Positions 42,325 through 49,996 of a stretch of 64,000 nucleotides of DNA are shown here, piece by piece. The notes under the pieces are model-generated. The model was not told the origin of the DNA and did no database searches. It saw only the letters and a program-made list of their open reading frames with translations. Origin of the DNA: Verrucomicrobiota bacterium (GTDB lineage: Bacteria > Verrucomicrobiota > Verrucomicrobiia > Limisphaerales > JACRJY01); the NCBI GenBank assembly GCA_016235585.1, contig JACRJY010000012.1, positions 1 to 64,000 of the forward strand. The letters run 5' to 3'. Made by a program: the position numbers and the translations under genes. The first letter of the stretch is position 1, and the number at the start of each line of letters is the position of its first letter.

Positions 42325-43182
42325 ATGTTTCCCGTGGTGAACACGCAGAACACCGCTGCCGTAGAGGCGGAGACGCTGTCCATTTACCTGGCGATGTTCC
42401 CCGAGGCGGATCACGCCTTCGTGCCGCAGGTGTTCCAGTGGATGGTGGATTGCTTCCAGGGCCGCTACCAGGATTACCAGCCGATTGACGCCCGCTACCA
42501 CGATCTGGAGCACACGATGCAGGGCACGCTCTGCCTCATGCGGCTGCTGCACGGGCGGCACCGCGCCAAGGCCGCGCCGCCGCTCACCCGCCGGATGTTC
42601 GAGCTGGGGCTGCTGGCGATTTTGCTGCACGACACCGGCTACCTGAAGCGGCGCGCCGACACCGAGGGCACCGGCGCGAAATACACCTTGATTCACGTGA
42701 ACCGCAGCGTGGAGTTTGCCAGGGAACTGCTCGCGGAGAAGGGCTACCCCGCCGAGGACATCACCGCCGTCCAGCACATGATCCGCTGCACCGGCGTGAA
42801 CGTGGATCTGACCACCATCCCGTTCCAGAGCGAGCTGGTGCGGCTCACCGGCTTCGCACTGGGCAGCGCCGACCTGCTCGGCCAGATGGCCGCCGCCGAC
42901 TACGTGGACAAGCTGCCCGTGCTCTACTCCGAGTTCGAGGAGTCCGCGCGCTTCAACGCGGGCAAGACGACCGCCGCCGGGGCGTTCGCCAGCGCGGAGG
43001 ACTTGATCCGCAAGACGCCGCTCTTCTGGGAAAAATACGTCGTGCCGAAAATCGAGAAGGATTTCCTCGGCCAATACCACTTCCTGTCCGAACCGTTCCC
43101 CGACGGGCCGAACGAATACCTCAACCGCGTGCTCGCCAACATCGAGCGCGTGAAACAGGTCGCGGCGAAGATGGCGGGGTGA
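42325..43182 (+). CDS. HD-domain phosphohydrolase-like protein
   Basis: I start at MFPVVNTQNTAA (285 residues), since the longer ORF runs through a repeat element. Conserved metal ligands are ARYHDLEHTMQG, with the first His, and GLLAILLHDTGYLK with the His-Asp pair, then IHVNRSVEFA and AVQHMIRCTGVN with further His residues. This pattern is that of HD/PDEase-type metal-dependent phosphohydrolases. A nucleotide or cyclic-nucleotide substrate is likely; the exact one cannot be told. No sensor domain is present. Confidence 0.75.
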   Translation: MFPVVNTQNTAAVEAETLSIYLAMFPEADHAFVPQVFQWMVDCFQGRYQDYQPIDARYHDLEHTMQGTLCLMRLLHGRHRAKAAPPLTRRMFELGLLAILLHDTGYLKRRADTEGTGAKYTLIHVNRSVEFARELLAEKGYPAEDITAVQHMIRCTGVNVDLTTIPFQSELVRLTGFALGSADLLGQMAAADYVDKLPVLYSEFEESARFNAGKTTAAGAFASAEDLIRKTPLFWEKYVVPKIEKDFLGQYHFLSEPFPDGPNEYLNRVLANIERVKQVAAKMAG

Positions 43183-43580
43183 GGCGATCCGCGACTCAAT
43201 CAGTGCCTGAAGTGCGTGAGTGAGTCGGAAGGGTTCAGTCCCGTGCTGACAGGGAAACTTGCGGCCAATCGGTTGATTAAACCCGAACTCCGAAGTTGAA
43301 TGGGGAGCGCCCGCGCCGCGCGTGCGGTTTTCCGCGCCCGCGCGGAAAACTCGTGGGGCACGAAGTCATGCGGAGTTTTCACCACCTTGGTTCGCACCAC
43401 GGAGCGGGATGCGAGGGCGCATCCAGCCACGCCCAAGGGCGGGTGTGCTCCCCAACTTCGGAGTTCGGGCTAAAACCCGTCCCCCATCATTTCACCGCTT
43501 GAAGCTCCCCCGGCGGATGTCTTGGAGCGCCTCTCGGCAGAATTCCAAAGTTTGCCGTCTGGCGGATGCCGACGGCTGGC
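43183..43580. other. 398-base gap without a gene, holding a MITE-like element
   Basis: No ORF here has coding character. The main content is the inverted-repeat element at 43281-43470, listed separately. The first 98 bases hold only a short imperfect stem around CCCGTGCTGACAGGG. Confidence 0.6.
43281..43470. repeat. 190-base MITE-like element with terminal inverted repeats
   Basis: ACCCGAACTCCGAAGTTGAA at the left end pairs with CCAACTTCGGAGTTCGGGC at the right end (16 uninterrupted matches and more after a 4-base bulge). Inside is a perfect 10-base hairpin, GTTTTCCGCG/CGCGGAAAAC. No transposase is encoded. Confidence 0.7.
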
Positions 43581-44000
43581 TCAATGGCAGCCGCAGCCGG
43601 AGCTGCAGCAGGTGTCGAAGTCCTCCGGCGCGGGCACGCGGCCCAGCTCGAAGGTCTTGTTCACGTGCTGCATGATGACGTCCTGCAGCTTGCCGACCTC
43701 CTGCTGCGCGTCGAGGAACTCCGTGGCGACGGGGTTGCCGAGGAAGCCCTGCCGCAGCGCCTCAAACTGTCCGATCTCCTCGTCGCTCACCGGCAGACCC
43801 TGCGCCTGCTTCTGCTGGAGCACGGCGCCGCGCTCGTTGAGCATCTGGTATTGGAACTTCACCGCCTCGTCGTTCATGAACGCGTCAATCCGGCGGCGCA
43901 GGTCGGCGAAGTCCGGGCGGTCGAGGATGGTCTGGCACAGCTCGCGGGTCTTGAGCACGGTGGCGGGGGCGGTGGATTCAGCGGATTCAGCGGTGGTCAT
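43581..44000 (-). CDS. YlbF/YmcA-family protein with cysteine-rich tail
   Basis: The start at MTTAESAESTAP gives 139 residues. The middle (FMNDEAVKFQYQMLNERGAVLQQ through LGNPVATEFLDAQQEVGKLQDVIMQ) is the helical YlbF/YmcA fold. The last residues, FDTCCSSGCGCH, add four cysteines and a histidine. In Bacillus, YlbF and YmcA act with YaaT in a complex that holds Fe-S clusters and steers RNase Y; whether this homologue does likewise is open. Upstream in the same direction are the 98-residue gene and frr, so an RNA/translation context is possible. Confidence 0.65.
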   Translation of the reverse strand: MTTAESAESTAPATVLKTRELCQTILDRPDFADLRRRIDAFMNDEAVKFQYQMLNERGAVLQQKQAQGLPVSDEEIGQFEALRQGFLGNPVATEFLDAQQEVGKLQDVIMQHVNKTFELGRVPAPEDFDTCCSSGCGCH

Positions 44001-44040
44001 GGTGGTTCTTTTGGTTGGGGATGAAATCTCGTCGGGCGGA

Positions 44041-44337
44041 TCAGGCGTGGTCGTGTCCGGCCAGTTCGGTGAATTCAAAGACGTGCAGCACCAGCTCGCC
44101 GCCCTCGAACTGCGCGGTGCCGATGTGCTTCAGTTCGCCGGGGTTCACGTCAATCGGCTCGCCGGTCTTGTAGACGGCGAACCAGCGGCGCTCCTTTTTC
44201 TTCTCCTCGGCGGAGACGATGGCCCAGACCCAGATGTGCGCGCCCAGCGGCTGCACGGTGAGCAGTCGCGCGCCGACGGGCAGCTCGACGTGGTGCAACC
44301 CTTCGCGCTTCAGCTTGTATTTGTAAATGGTCTGCAT
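44041..44337 (-). CDS. Small conserved hypothetical protein (98 aa)
   Basis: The protein reads as a compact beta-rich domain: MQTIYKYKLKREGLHHVELP, then ARLLTVQPLGAHIWVWAIVS, and ending ELVLHVFEFTELAGHDHA. The opening resembles a family of small proteins (DUF7352-like) often seen in phage and accessory regions, but I am not certain. No membrane segment or catalytic motif is visible. It lies 40 bases from the YlbF-like gene and 24 bases from frr, same strand. Confidence 0.6.
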   Translation of the reverse strand: MQTIYKYKLKREGLHHVELPVGARLLTVQPLGAHIWVWAIVSAEEKKKERRWFAVYKTGEPIDVNPGELKHIGTAQFEGGELVLHVFEFTELAGHDHA

Positions 44338-44361
44338 GGTGGTGGTGGGCGAATCCCGCCG

Positions 44362-44922
44362 TCAAACGGTCATGATTTCTTTTTCCTTGTGGGCCAGATG
44401 CGTGTCAATCTTGGCGATGTATTGGTCGGAGAGTTTCTGGATTTCCTTCTCGGCCATCTCGGTGTCGTCCTCGCTCACGCCGCCGTTCTTGGCCTCCTTC
44501 TTCAACGCCTCCAGCCCGTCGCGCCGCACGTGGCGGATGGCCACGCGGCCGTCCTCGGACATCTTCTTGACCGTGCGGACGAATTCCAGGCGGCGCTCGG
44601 TGCTCAACTCCGGCAGGACGATGCGGATGAATTTCTTGTCCACGGCGGGGTTGAGGCCGAGGTTCGCCTTTTGAATCGCCTTTTCAATCGGGTGCAGCGT
44701 CGCCGCGTCCCACGGCTGCACGAGCAGCATGCGCGGCTCCGGGCAGGTGATGCCGGCCAGCTCGCGGATGCGCATCATCGAGCCATAGACCTCGACGAGG
44801 ATGTTCTCGACGAGGCCGGGCGAGGCCTTGCCGGTGCGCACGCCGGCAAACTCCTTCTGCACGACCTCCTCGGTCTTGAGCATCTTTTCTTCCGCTTCGA
44901 GCAGTATGTCGTCCAGAGCCAT
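44362..44922 (-). CDS. frr: Ribosome recycling factor
   Basis: The 186-residue protein has the RRF blocks in order: EEKMLKTEEVVQKEFAGVRTGKASP, YGSMMRIRELAGITCPEPRML, VQPWDAATLHPIEKAIQ, LGLNPAVDKKFIRIVLPELSTERR and VAIRHVRRDGLEALK. With EF-G it splits post-termination ribosomes. It is usually next to pyrH and tsf, but here a repeat-filled gap lies upstream, so the classical gene order is broken. Confidence 0.95.
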   Translation of the reverse strand: MALDDILLEAEEKMLKTEEVVQKEFAGVRTGKASPGLVENILVEVYGSMMRIRELAGITCPEPRMLLVQPWDAATLHPIEKAIQKANLGLNPAVDKKFIRIVLPELSTERRLEFVRTVKKMSEDGRVAIRHVRRDGLEALKKEAKNGGVSEDDTEMAEKEIQKLSDQYIAKIDTHLAHKEKEIMTV

Positions 44923-45349
44923 GCCGCGAAGGTAGCAAAGGACTTTGCCGCTGTATAGTGGGTTCCGCAGCGCGCGGTCAAGGGGGGCGCCTCCGGAGAC
45001 GCCCTGCCCAAGCGGGCGTGGCGGAGCGCCGATCTCCGCATGGCACGGGCCAGCCCTTTTTCACCTCCTGCCGGATCGGCGTCCGGGGCGCTCCGGGGGC
45101 AAGCGTCCGGGGCGTGTTGCCCAAATCATTGCCGCGTGCAGTGTTGCCGGAGATGGCCTGCGAAGCACGCCAAGGACGCGAAATGCGAAGGGGCGGCGTT
45201 TGCTTTGGCGTGGTTCGCGTGGTTCGCGGGAAAAAACGATCTGGGCAAAACGCCCTCCGGCTGCGCCCGACCACAAGAGGAGTTTCCTTAATCAGGGCGG
45301 TGCAACTGGTCGCTGTCGGCATCGCCAAGGCCCGTGACCGGTTGCCGGA
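44923..45349. other. 427-base gap without a gene, holding a repeat element
   Basis: All ORFs here are short and read through palindromic sequence. The clear content is the GGAGCGCC-family repeat at 45002-45094. The frr promoter should lie near 44923-45000. The remaining stretch to 45349 shows a phrase typical of degenerate repeats (GGTTCGCGTGGTTCGCGGG is partly self-similar) but nothing I can name. Confidence 0.5.
45002..45094. repeat. GGAGCGCC-family inverted repeat, copy 2
   Basis: GGAGCGCCGATCTCCGCATG (from 45023) pairs with GGCGTCCGGGGCGCTCC (to 45094). It aligns over its whole length with the reverse complement of 42152-42222, including the loop text GCCAGCC followed by a T-run, and the match extends into the flank back to about 45002. 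Confidence 0.75.
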
Positions 45350-46723
45350 TTACCCCGCCGTCTTCGCCGCCTTGAGCACGCATTCCACGCCTTCGCGCGC
45401 GCCTTCCACGATGAGCTTGGAGCCGTGATCGCTCACCACCTTGCGCGCCCACGCGACCATGTGGGAGACGTGCGTGTCGTCGTGGCCGGGGTCGTGGTGG
45501 AAGAGAAAGAGCTGTCTGGCGTTCGCGCTCATGGCGATGGCCACGGTGTCCTCCAGGCAGGTGTGGCCCCAGCCGATGTGGCGCGGGTATTCGCTCGCGT
45601 CGTATTGCGAGTCCATGATGAGCACGTCCACGTCGCGGAGGAACTCGACGAGCTTCGCATCCTGCTGCTTGGCGAACTCCATCGCCGCCGCCTCGTGGTC
45701 GGAGGGCGTGGCGGACTGGGTCTTGAGCCGGGTGAACGGCTCGTTGTCCGGGACGAAGGCGATGGAGCCGGCGCTGGTGTTGAGCCGGTAGCCGACGCAG
45801 ATGCCGGGGTGGTTCATGAACTGCGCCTGCACGGCGACCTTGCCGATGGAGAACTTCAGCTCCTTCAGTTCCTCCACCTTCAGGTAGCCGGGCATCTGCT
45901 GCATGCTGATGGGGAAATACGGGCTTTCCATCTGGCTGGAGAGCGTGCTTTCCAGCCCCTCCCGCGCGCCTTCGTAGCCAAGGATGCGGAGGGAATTCTT
46001 CGGGTTGTAGGCCGGGATGAAAAACGGGAAGCCCTGGATGTGATCCCAGTGCGTGTGGGTGATGAGCAGCGTAAGGCCCATCGGCTCGCCCTTGAACTCG
46101 GAAATCAGCTTCAAGCCCAGCGGGCGGATGCCCGTGCCGGCGTCGAGGACGATGATCTCGCCGTCCGCGCGCACCTCGACGCACGAGGTGTTGCCGCCGT
46201 AAAAGGCCGTGCCGGGGCCGGGCGTGGGGATCGAGCCGCGCACTCCCCAGAACCGCAGCCGAACCCCGGTGTCCTCCCCCGGGGCGATGGGGGCGGCGGC
46301 CGGCGGCTGGGCCTTTTTGCCCGCGCCGGCGGCGGCGGCTTTTTTTGCGGCCGGCGTGTCGCCGGTGAGCCGGTCGAGGGCGGCGGTGAGTTCAGCGGGA
46401 TCAATGGGCTTGATGAGATATTCGTTGGCTCCGGCTTCGAGGGCGTTGGTGCGGTCGGTGGGATAGGCGCTGGCTGTGGTGACGACGATCTTGGGCAGGC
46501 CGGAGCCGTTGTTGCGCTCGCGCAACTGACGGCAGACCTGGAAGCCGTTCATGCGCGGCATGAGCAGGTCGCAGACGACCACGTCCGGGCGGTGCCGGGC
46601 GGCCATTTCGAGGCCCGCTTCACCGTCGCCAGCCTCCAGCACCTGCCAGCCCTGCCGCTTGAAAACGCGCGCCAAAATCAGGCGCGTGCCGCGATCATCA
46701 TCAATCAACAGGGCGGTTTTCAT
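45350..46723 (-). CDS. Response-regulator receiver fused to metallo-beta-lactamase-fold hydrolase
   Basis: Residues 1-120 are a receiver domain: TALLIDDDRGTR (acidic pocket), VVVCDLLMPRMNGF (phospho-acceptor Asp), TTASAY (Thr/Ser switch) and EYLIKPIDP (Lys). After an alanine-rich linker comes the hydrolase: LRFWGVRGSIPTPGPGTAFYGGNTSC, then ITHTHWDHIQGFPFF with the His-x-His-x-Asp-His metal site, NHPGICVGYRL, and FLFHHDPGHDD. The opening phrase is typical of a subgroup of metallo-hydrolases related to cyclic-nucleotide phosphodiesterases. Phosphorylation probably switches the hydrolase. No histidine kinase is next to it. Confidence 0.85.
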   Translation of the reverse strand: MKTALLIDDDRGTRLILARVFKRQGWQVLEAGDGEAGLEMAARHRPDVVVCDLLMPRMNGFQVCRQLRERNNGSGLPKIVVTTASAYPTDRTNALEAGANEYLIKPIDPAELTAALDRLTGDTPAAKKAAAAGAGKKAQPPAAAPIAPGEDTGVRLRFWGVRGSIPTPGPGTAFYGGNTSCVEVRADGEIIVLDAGTGIRPLGLKLISEFKGEPMGLTLLITHTHWDHIQGFPFFIPAYNPKNSLRILGYEGAREGLESTLSSQMESPYFPISMQQMPGYLKVEELKELKFSIGKVAVQAQFMNHPGICVGYRLNTSAGSIAFVPDNEPFTRLKTQSATPSDHEAAAMEFAKQQDAKLVEFLRDVDVLIMDSQYDASEYPRHIGWGHTCLEDTVAIAMSANARQLFLFHHDPGHDDTHVSHMVAWARKVVSDHGSKLIVEGAREGVECVLKAAKTAG

Positions 46724-46847
46724 TCGAGATTTGGTGACAATGGATGAAAACTGGATGGATTACAAGCCCTTTGGACAGGCCCGGATGGCGGCCCGGAACA
46801 TTACGATCAACCGCAATAATCAGGGCCAGTTCCGGCCTTCGGAAAAA

Positions 46848-47615
46848 TCACTTTCCCGCCGTCCAGCCGCCCTCGATCAAGAACTCCGTGCCGGTGACGA
46901 ATGCCGACTCGTCGCTCGCCAGATACAGCGCGGCGGCGGCGATTTCTTCCGGCTTCGCCATCCGGCCCAGCGCCTGCGTCGAGGCCATCTCGTCGTAGGC
47001 TTTTTTCGGGTCGGGATACTCGGCCAGCCGCGCCTTGACGAACGGCGTCTCCACCCGGCCCGGGCAAATCGCATTCGCCCGGATGCCCTCGCGCGCGTGG
47101 TCGAGCGCGATGCACTTCGTCAGGCCCACCACGGCGAACTTCGTCGTGCAATACGCCAGCCGGTCGCGCACCGCGCACACCCCGCCGATGGACGCGAGGT
47201 TGATGATGTTCCCGGACTTGCGCGCGAGCATCCCGCCGATGAACGCCTTGGTCACGTTGAACACCCCGCGCACGTTCACCGCATACATTTTGTCGAGGTC
47301 GTGCCCCGTCGTCGTGGCCATCGTGCCGACATGGCCGATGCCGGCGTTGTTGACGAGAATGTCGAGGCGGCCCTTGCGTTCGTGAACAACGCGCGCGACT
47401 TCGGCACAGGAAGTTTCATCCGCCACGTCGAGCTTCAGAAACTCCGCCGCGCCGCCCGCCGCTTGGATTCGCGCGGCGGTTTCGGAACCCGTTTTTTCAT
47501 CCCGGTCGGTGACGAAGACAAACGCGCCGGCCTTGGCAAATGTCTCCGCGATGGCCGTGCCGATGCCGGAACCCGCGCCGGTGACGAGCGAGATTTTTTC
47601 TTTCAAGCTGAACAT
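46848..47615 (-). CDS. Short-chain dehydrogenase/reductase
   Basis: Starting at MFSLKEKISLVTGAGSGIG gives 255 residues; upstream codons run into the CCACGGA repeat. The set of classical SDR motifs is complete: TGAGSGIG for NAD(P) binding, ILVNNAGIGHVG, NLASIGGV with the catalytic Ser, and YCTTKFAVVGL with Tyr-x3-Lys. FVFVTDRDEKTG after strand 2 has an Asp that favours NAD. The substrate cannot be told. It stands alone between the receiver gene and prmC. Confidence 0.88.
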   Translation of the reverse strand: MFSLKEKISLVTGAGSGIGTAIAETFAKAGAFVFVTDRDEKTGSETAARIQAAGGAAEFLKLDVADETSCAEVARVVHERKGRLDILVNNAGIGHVGTMATTTGHDLDKMYAVNVRGVFNVTKAFIGGMLARKSGNIINLASIGGVCAVRDRLAYCTTKFAVVGLTKCIALDHAREGIRANAICPGRVETPFVKARLAEYPDPKKAYDEMASTQALGRMAKPEEIAAAALYLASDESAFVTGTEFLIEGGWTAGK

Positions 47616-47673
47616 GGCGGCGAATCTGGCGAAGGCACGCGGCGGCGGCAACTGTCTTTTGAACCCGAAGTGG

Positions 47674-47797
47674 AACCACGGAAAACACGGAAGACACGGA
47701 AGAAATTGAAACTCGGAGACTTCGGGGCGGAACGAACCGATGCAGGCCACCGCTGGCGACCGCGCCAGTTTCCGTGTAGTCCGTGTCTTCCGTGGTT
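47674..47797. repeat. CCACGGA-family inverted repeat, copy 2
   Basis: AACCACGGAAAACACGGAAG (from 47674) pairs with CGTGTCTTCCGTGGTT (to 47797) around an unpaired middle of about 65 bases. It sits in the divergent control region between the SDR and prmC. Confidence 0.8.
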
Positions 47798-47830
47798 GTC
47801 GGCCTGGCGCGCGGCGCTTAACTTCGGGCC

Positions 47831-48691
47831 GTGACGATTCTTGAAGTCATCCGGCGCAGCGCGGAGTTCCTCGGCCAGCGCGGCGTGGACTCGCCGCGCC
47901 TGCAAATCGAGCTGCTCCTCGCGCACGTGCTGCGGACGCCGCGTCTGAAACTTTACCTGAACTTCGAGCGCACGCTCACCGAGCCGGAGCTCGCGCAACT
48001 GCGCGAACTCGTCCGCCGCCGCGCCGCGCGCGAGCCGCTCCAGCACCTGCTCGGATCCACTTCGTTCTGCGGCCTGGAATTTGAAGTGAACCGCGACGTG
48101 CTCATCCCGCGCCCGGAAACCGAACTCCTCGCCGAGCGCGCGTGGAATCACCTCTCACCTCTCACCTCTCACCTCTCAACTGCTCTGGACTTCGGCACCG
48201 GCAGCGGCTGCCTCGCCGTGACGCTCGCGGTGAAGTGCCCGGCGGCGCGCGTGACCGCGCTCGACATTTCCGGCGCGGCGCTTGAAGTCGCCCGCCGCAA
48301 CGCCCAGCGCCACGGTGTCGGCGACCGCGTAGAATTTGTGGAGAGCGACGGTTTCGCTGCGCTGAACGGCGACAGCCGCTGCGACCTGATTGTCTCGAAT
48401 CCGCCCTACATCGTCACCGGCGAAATCGCCGCGCTCCAGCCGGAGGTGCGCGATTTCGACCCGCGACCCGCGCTGGACGGCGGCGCGGACGGCCTGGATT
48501 TTTACCGGCGGCTCGCGGCGGAAGCCGGACAGTTTCTGAACGAACACGGAAAAATCATGCTGGAATTCGGCGACGGCCAGGCCGACGCGATAAAAAATCT
48601 GTTCCAGGCACAGAAGTGGATTGTCGAGGCGGTGGAAAACGACTACACACAGCGGCAGAGAATTTTGATCGCCCGTCCGGCGCGGGCGTGA
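47831..48691 (+). CDS. prmC: Release factor glutamine methyltransferase
   Basis: The 286-residue protein starts with a GTG. The N-terminal helical domain (RSAEFLGQRGVDSPRLQIELLLAHVL) is followed by QHLLGSTSFCGLEF, LIPRPETELLAE, motif I ALDFGTGSGCLAVTLA, and the catalytic NPPY in IVSNPPYIVTGEI. It methylates the GGQ glutamine of class I release factors. Between LIPRPETELL and ALDFGTGSG lies HLSPLTSHLSTAL, which comes from four tandem 7-base repeats. murA follows 39 bases later, a common neighbour. Confidence 0.92.
   Translation: MTILEVIRRSAEFLGQRGVDSPRLQIELLLAHVLRTPRLKLYLNFERTLTEPELAQLRELVRRRAAREPLQHLLGSTSFCGLEFEVNRDVLIPRPETELLAERAWNHLSPLTSHLSTALDFGTGSGCLAVTLAVKCPAARVTALDISGAALEVARRNAQRHGVGDRVEFVESDGFAALNGDSRCDLIVSNPPYIVTGEIAALQPEVRDFDPRPALDGGADGLDFYRRLAAEAGQFLNEHGKIMLEFGDGQADAIKNLFQAQKWIVEAVENDYTQRQRILIARPARA
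48151..48178 (+). repeat. Four tandem CCTCTCA heptamers inside prmC
   Basis: The unit CCTCTCA is repeated four times without change, plus a partial unit before it. It lies in the linker before methyltransferase motif I. Because 7 is not a multiple of 3, loss or gain of one unit would shift the frame. Confidence 0.9.
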
Positions 48692-48730
48692 GCGGTTCGG
48701 GCGGCGGAATAGCGAAACCATTTTCATCAC

Positions 48731-49993
48731 ATGGACAGTCTCTTGATCAAAGGCGGCGTGCCGTTGCACGGCGATGTCACCATCAGCGGCGCGAAGAACG
48801 CCGTGCTCCCCATCATGGCGGCGACGCTGCTGACGGCGGAGAAGTGCGTCATCCGGCGCGTGCCGGATTTGAGCGACGTGAAGTTCATGGGCAAAATCCT
48901 CGCCTCGCTCGGCGCGGAAGTGAAGGCCGAGGGCGACACCGTCACCGTGCAGGCCGCGAAGATCAAGGGCGTGGGCGACTACGACTTGATCCGCAAGATG
49001 CGCGGCTCGATCTGCATCCTCGGCCCGCTCCTGGCGCGGCTGCACAAGGCGAAAGTCTCGCTGCCCGGCGGCTGTGTCATCGGCACGCGGCCCATTGACC
49101 TGCACTTGAAGGGACTCCGCGCGCTCGGCGTGGGCATCAAGGTTGAGTCGGGTTACATCCTCGCCACGGCGAAGAAACTGACCGGCGCGGATTTGTTCCT
49201 CGGCGGACGCGCCGGCCCGACGGTGCTTGGCACGGCGAACATCATCATGGCCGCCGTGTTGGCGGAGGGCGTGACGCTCATCGAGAGCGCCGCGTGCGAG
49301 CCGGAGGTGATGGACTTGTGCAACTTCCTCACGGCGATGGGCGCGAAAATCACCGGCGTCGGCAGCCCTACCATCACCATCACCGGTGTGAAGGAACTGC
49401 ACGGCGCGGAGCACGAGGTCATTCCCGACCGCATCGAGGCGGCGACCTATGCCATCGCCGCCGCCGCCACGAACGGCGAGGTCACGCTCCACGGCGCGCG
49501 TGCCGAGCATATGAACGCCGTGCTCGACAAGCTGCGCGAGAGCGGCGTGAAGGTCGAGCGTCAGGGCGCGGCGCTCAAGGTGCGGCGCGGCGGACGGCTC
49601 AAGCCCGTGGACATCACTACGCTGCCCTACGCGGGTTTCCCGACGGACGTGCAGGCGCAGATGATGGCGCTGATGATCCTCACGCCCGGCATCAGCATCA
49701 TCACCGAGCGGATTTTTGAATCGCGTTTCACGCACGCCGCCGAGCTGATGCGGCTTGGCGCGGACATTTCGATTGAAGGGCCGAGCGCGATTGTGAAGGG
49801 CGGCAAGCCGTTGAGCGGCGCGCCGGTGATGGCGAGCGACCTGCGCGCCTCCGCCGCGCTGGTCATCGCCGGCCTGTGCGCCAAGGGCGCGACGCAGGTG
49901 AACCGCATCTATCATCTCGACCGCGGCTACGAGAAGATGGACGACAAGCTCAAAGCCCTCGGCGCGCGCATCGAGCGCGTGGAGGAGACCTGA
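48731..49993 (+). CDS. murA: UDP-N-acetylglucosamine 1-carboxyvinyltransferase
   Basis: The 420-residue protein has GDVTISGAKNAVLPIMAA (with the conserved Lys-Asn pair), LPGGCVIGTRPIDLHLKGL with the catalytic, fosfomycin-target Cys, IIMAAVLAEGVTLIESAACEPEV, and PDRIEAATYAIAAAATNGEV. It adds enolpyruvate to UDP-GlcNAc, the first committed step of peptidoglycan synthesis in the cytoplasm. Its presence, with murJ at 59341, shows that the organism makes peptidoglycan. It sits in a prmC-murA-exporter series. Confidence 0.96.
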   Translation: MDSLLIKGGVPLHGDVTISGAKNAVLPIMAATLLTAEKCVIRRVPDLSDVKFMGKILASLGAEVKAEGDTVTVQAAKIKGVGDYDLIRKMRGSICILGPLLARLHKAKVSLPGGCVIGTRPIDLHLKGLRALGVGIKVESGYILATAKKLTGADLFLGGRAGPTVLGTANIIMAAVLAEGVTLIESAACEPEVMDLCNFLTAMGAKITGVGSPTITITGVKELHGAEHEVIPDRIEAATYAIAAAATNGEVTLHGARAEHMNAVLDKLRESGVKVERQGAALKVRRGGRLKPVDITTLPYAGFPTDVQAQMMALMILTPGISIITERIFESRFTHAAELMRLGADISIEGPSAIVKGGKPLSGAPVMASDLRASAALVIAGLCAKGATQVNRIYHLDRGYEKMDDKLKALGARIERVEET

Positions 49994-49996
49994 CCG

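Noticed and set aside
44923-45349. Small ORFs in the gap upstream of frr
   Set aside because: The predicted peptides are read through palindromic repeat DNA on both strands, with no consistent coding character or ribosome binding site.
48148-48178. CRISPR-like short repeats
   Set aside because: The units are 7 bases with no spacers and lie inside coding sequence, so this is a tandem microsatellite. The same holds for 51033-51060.
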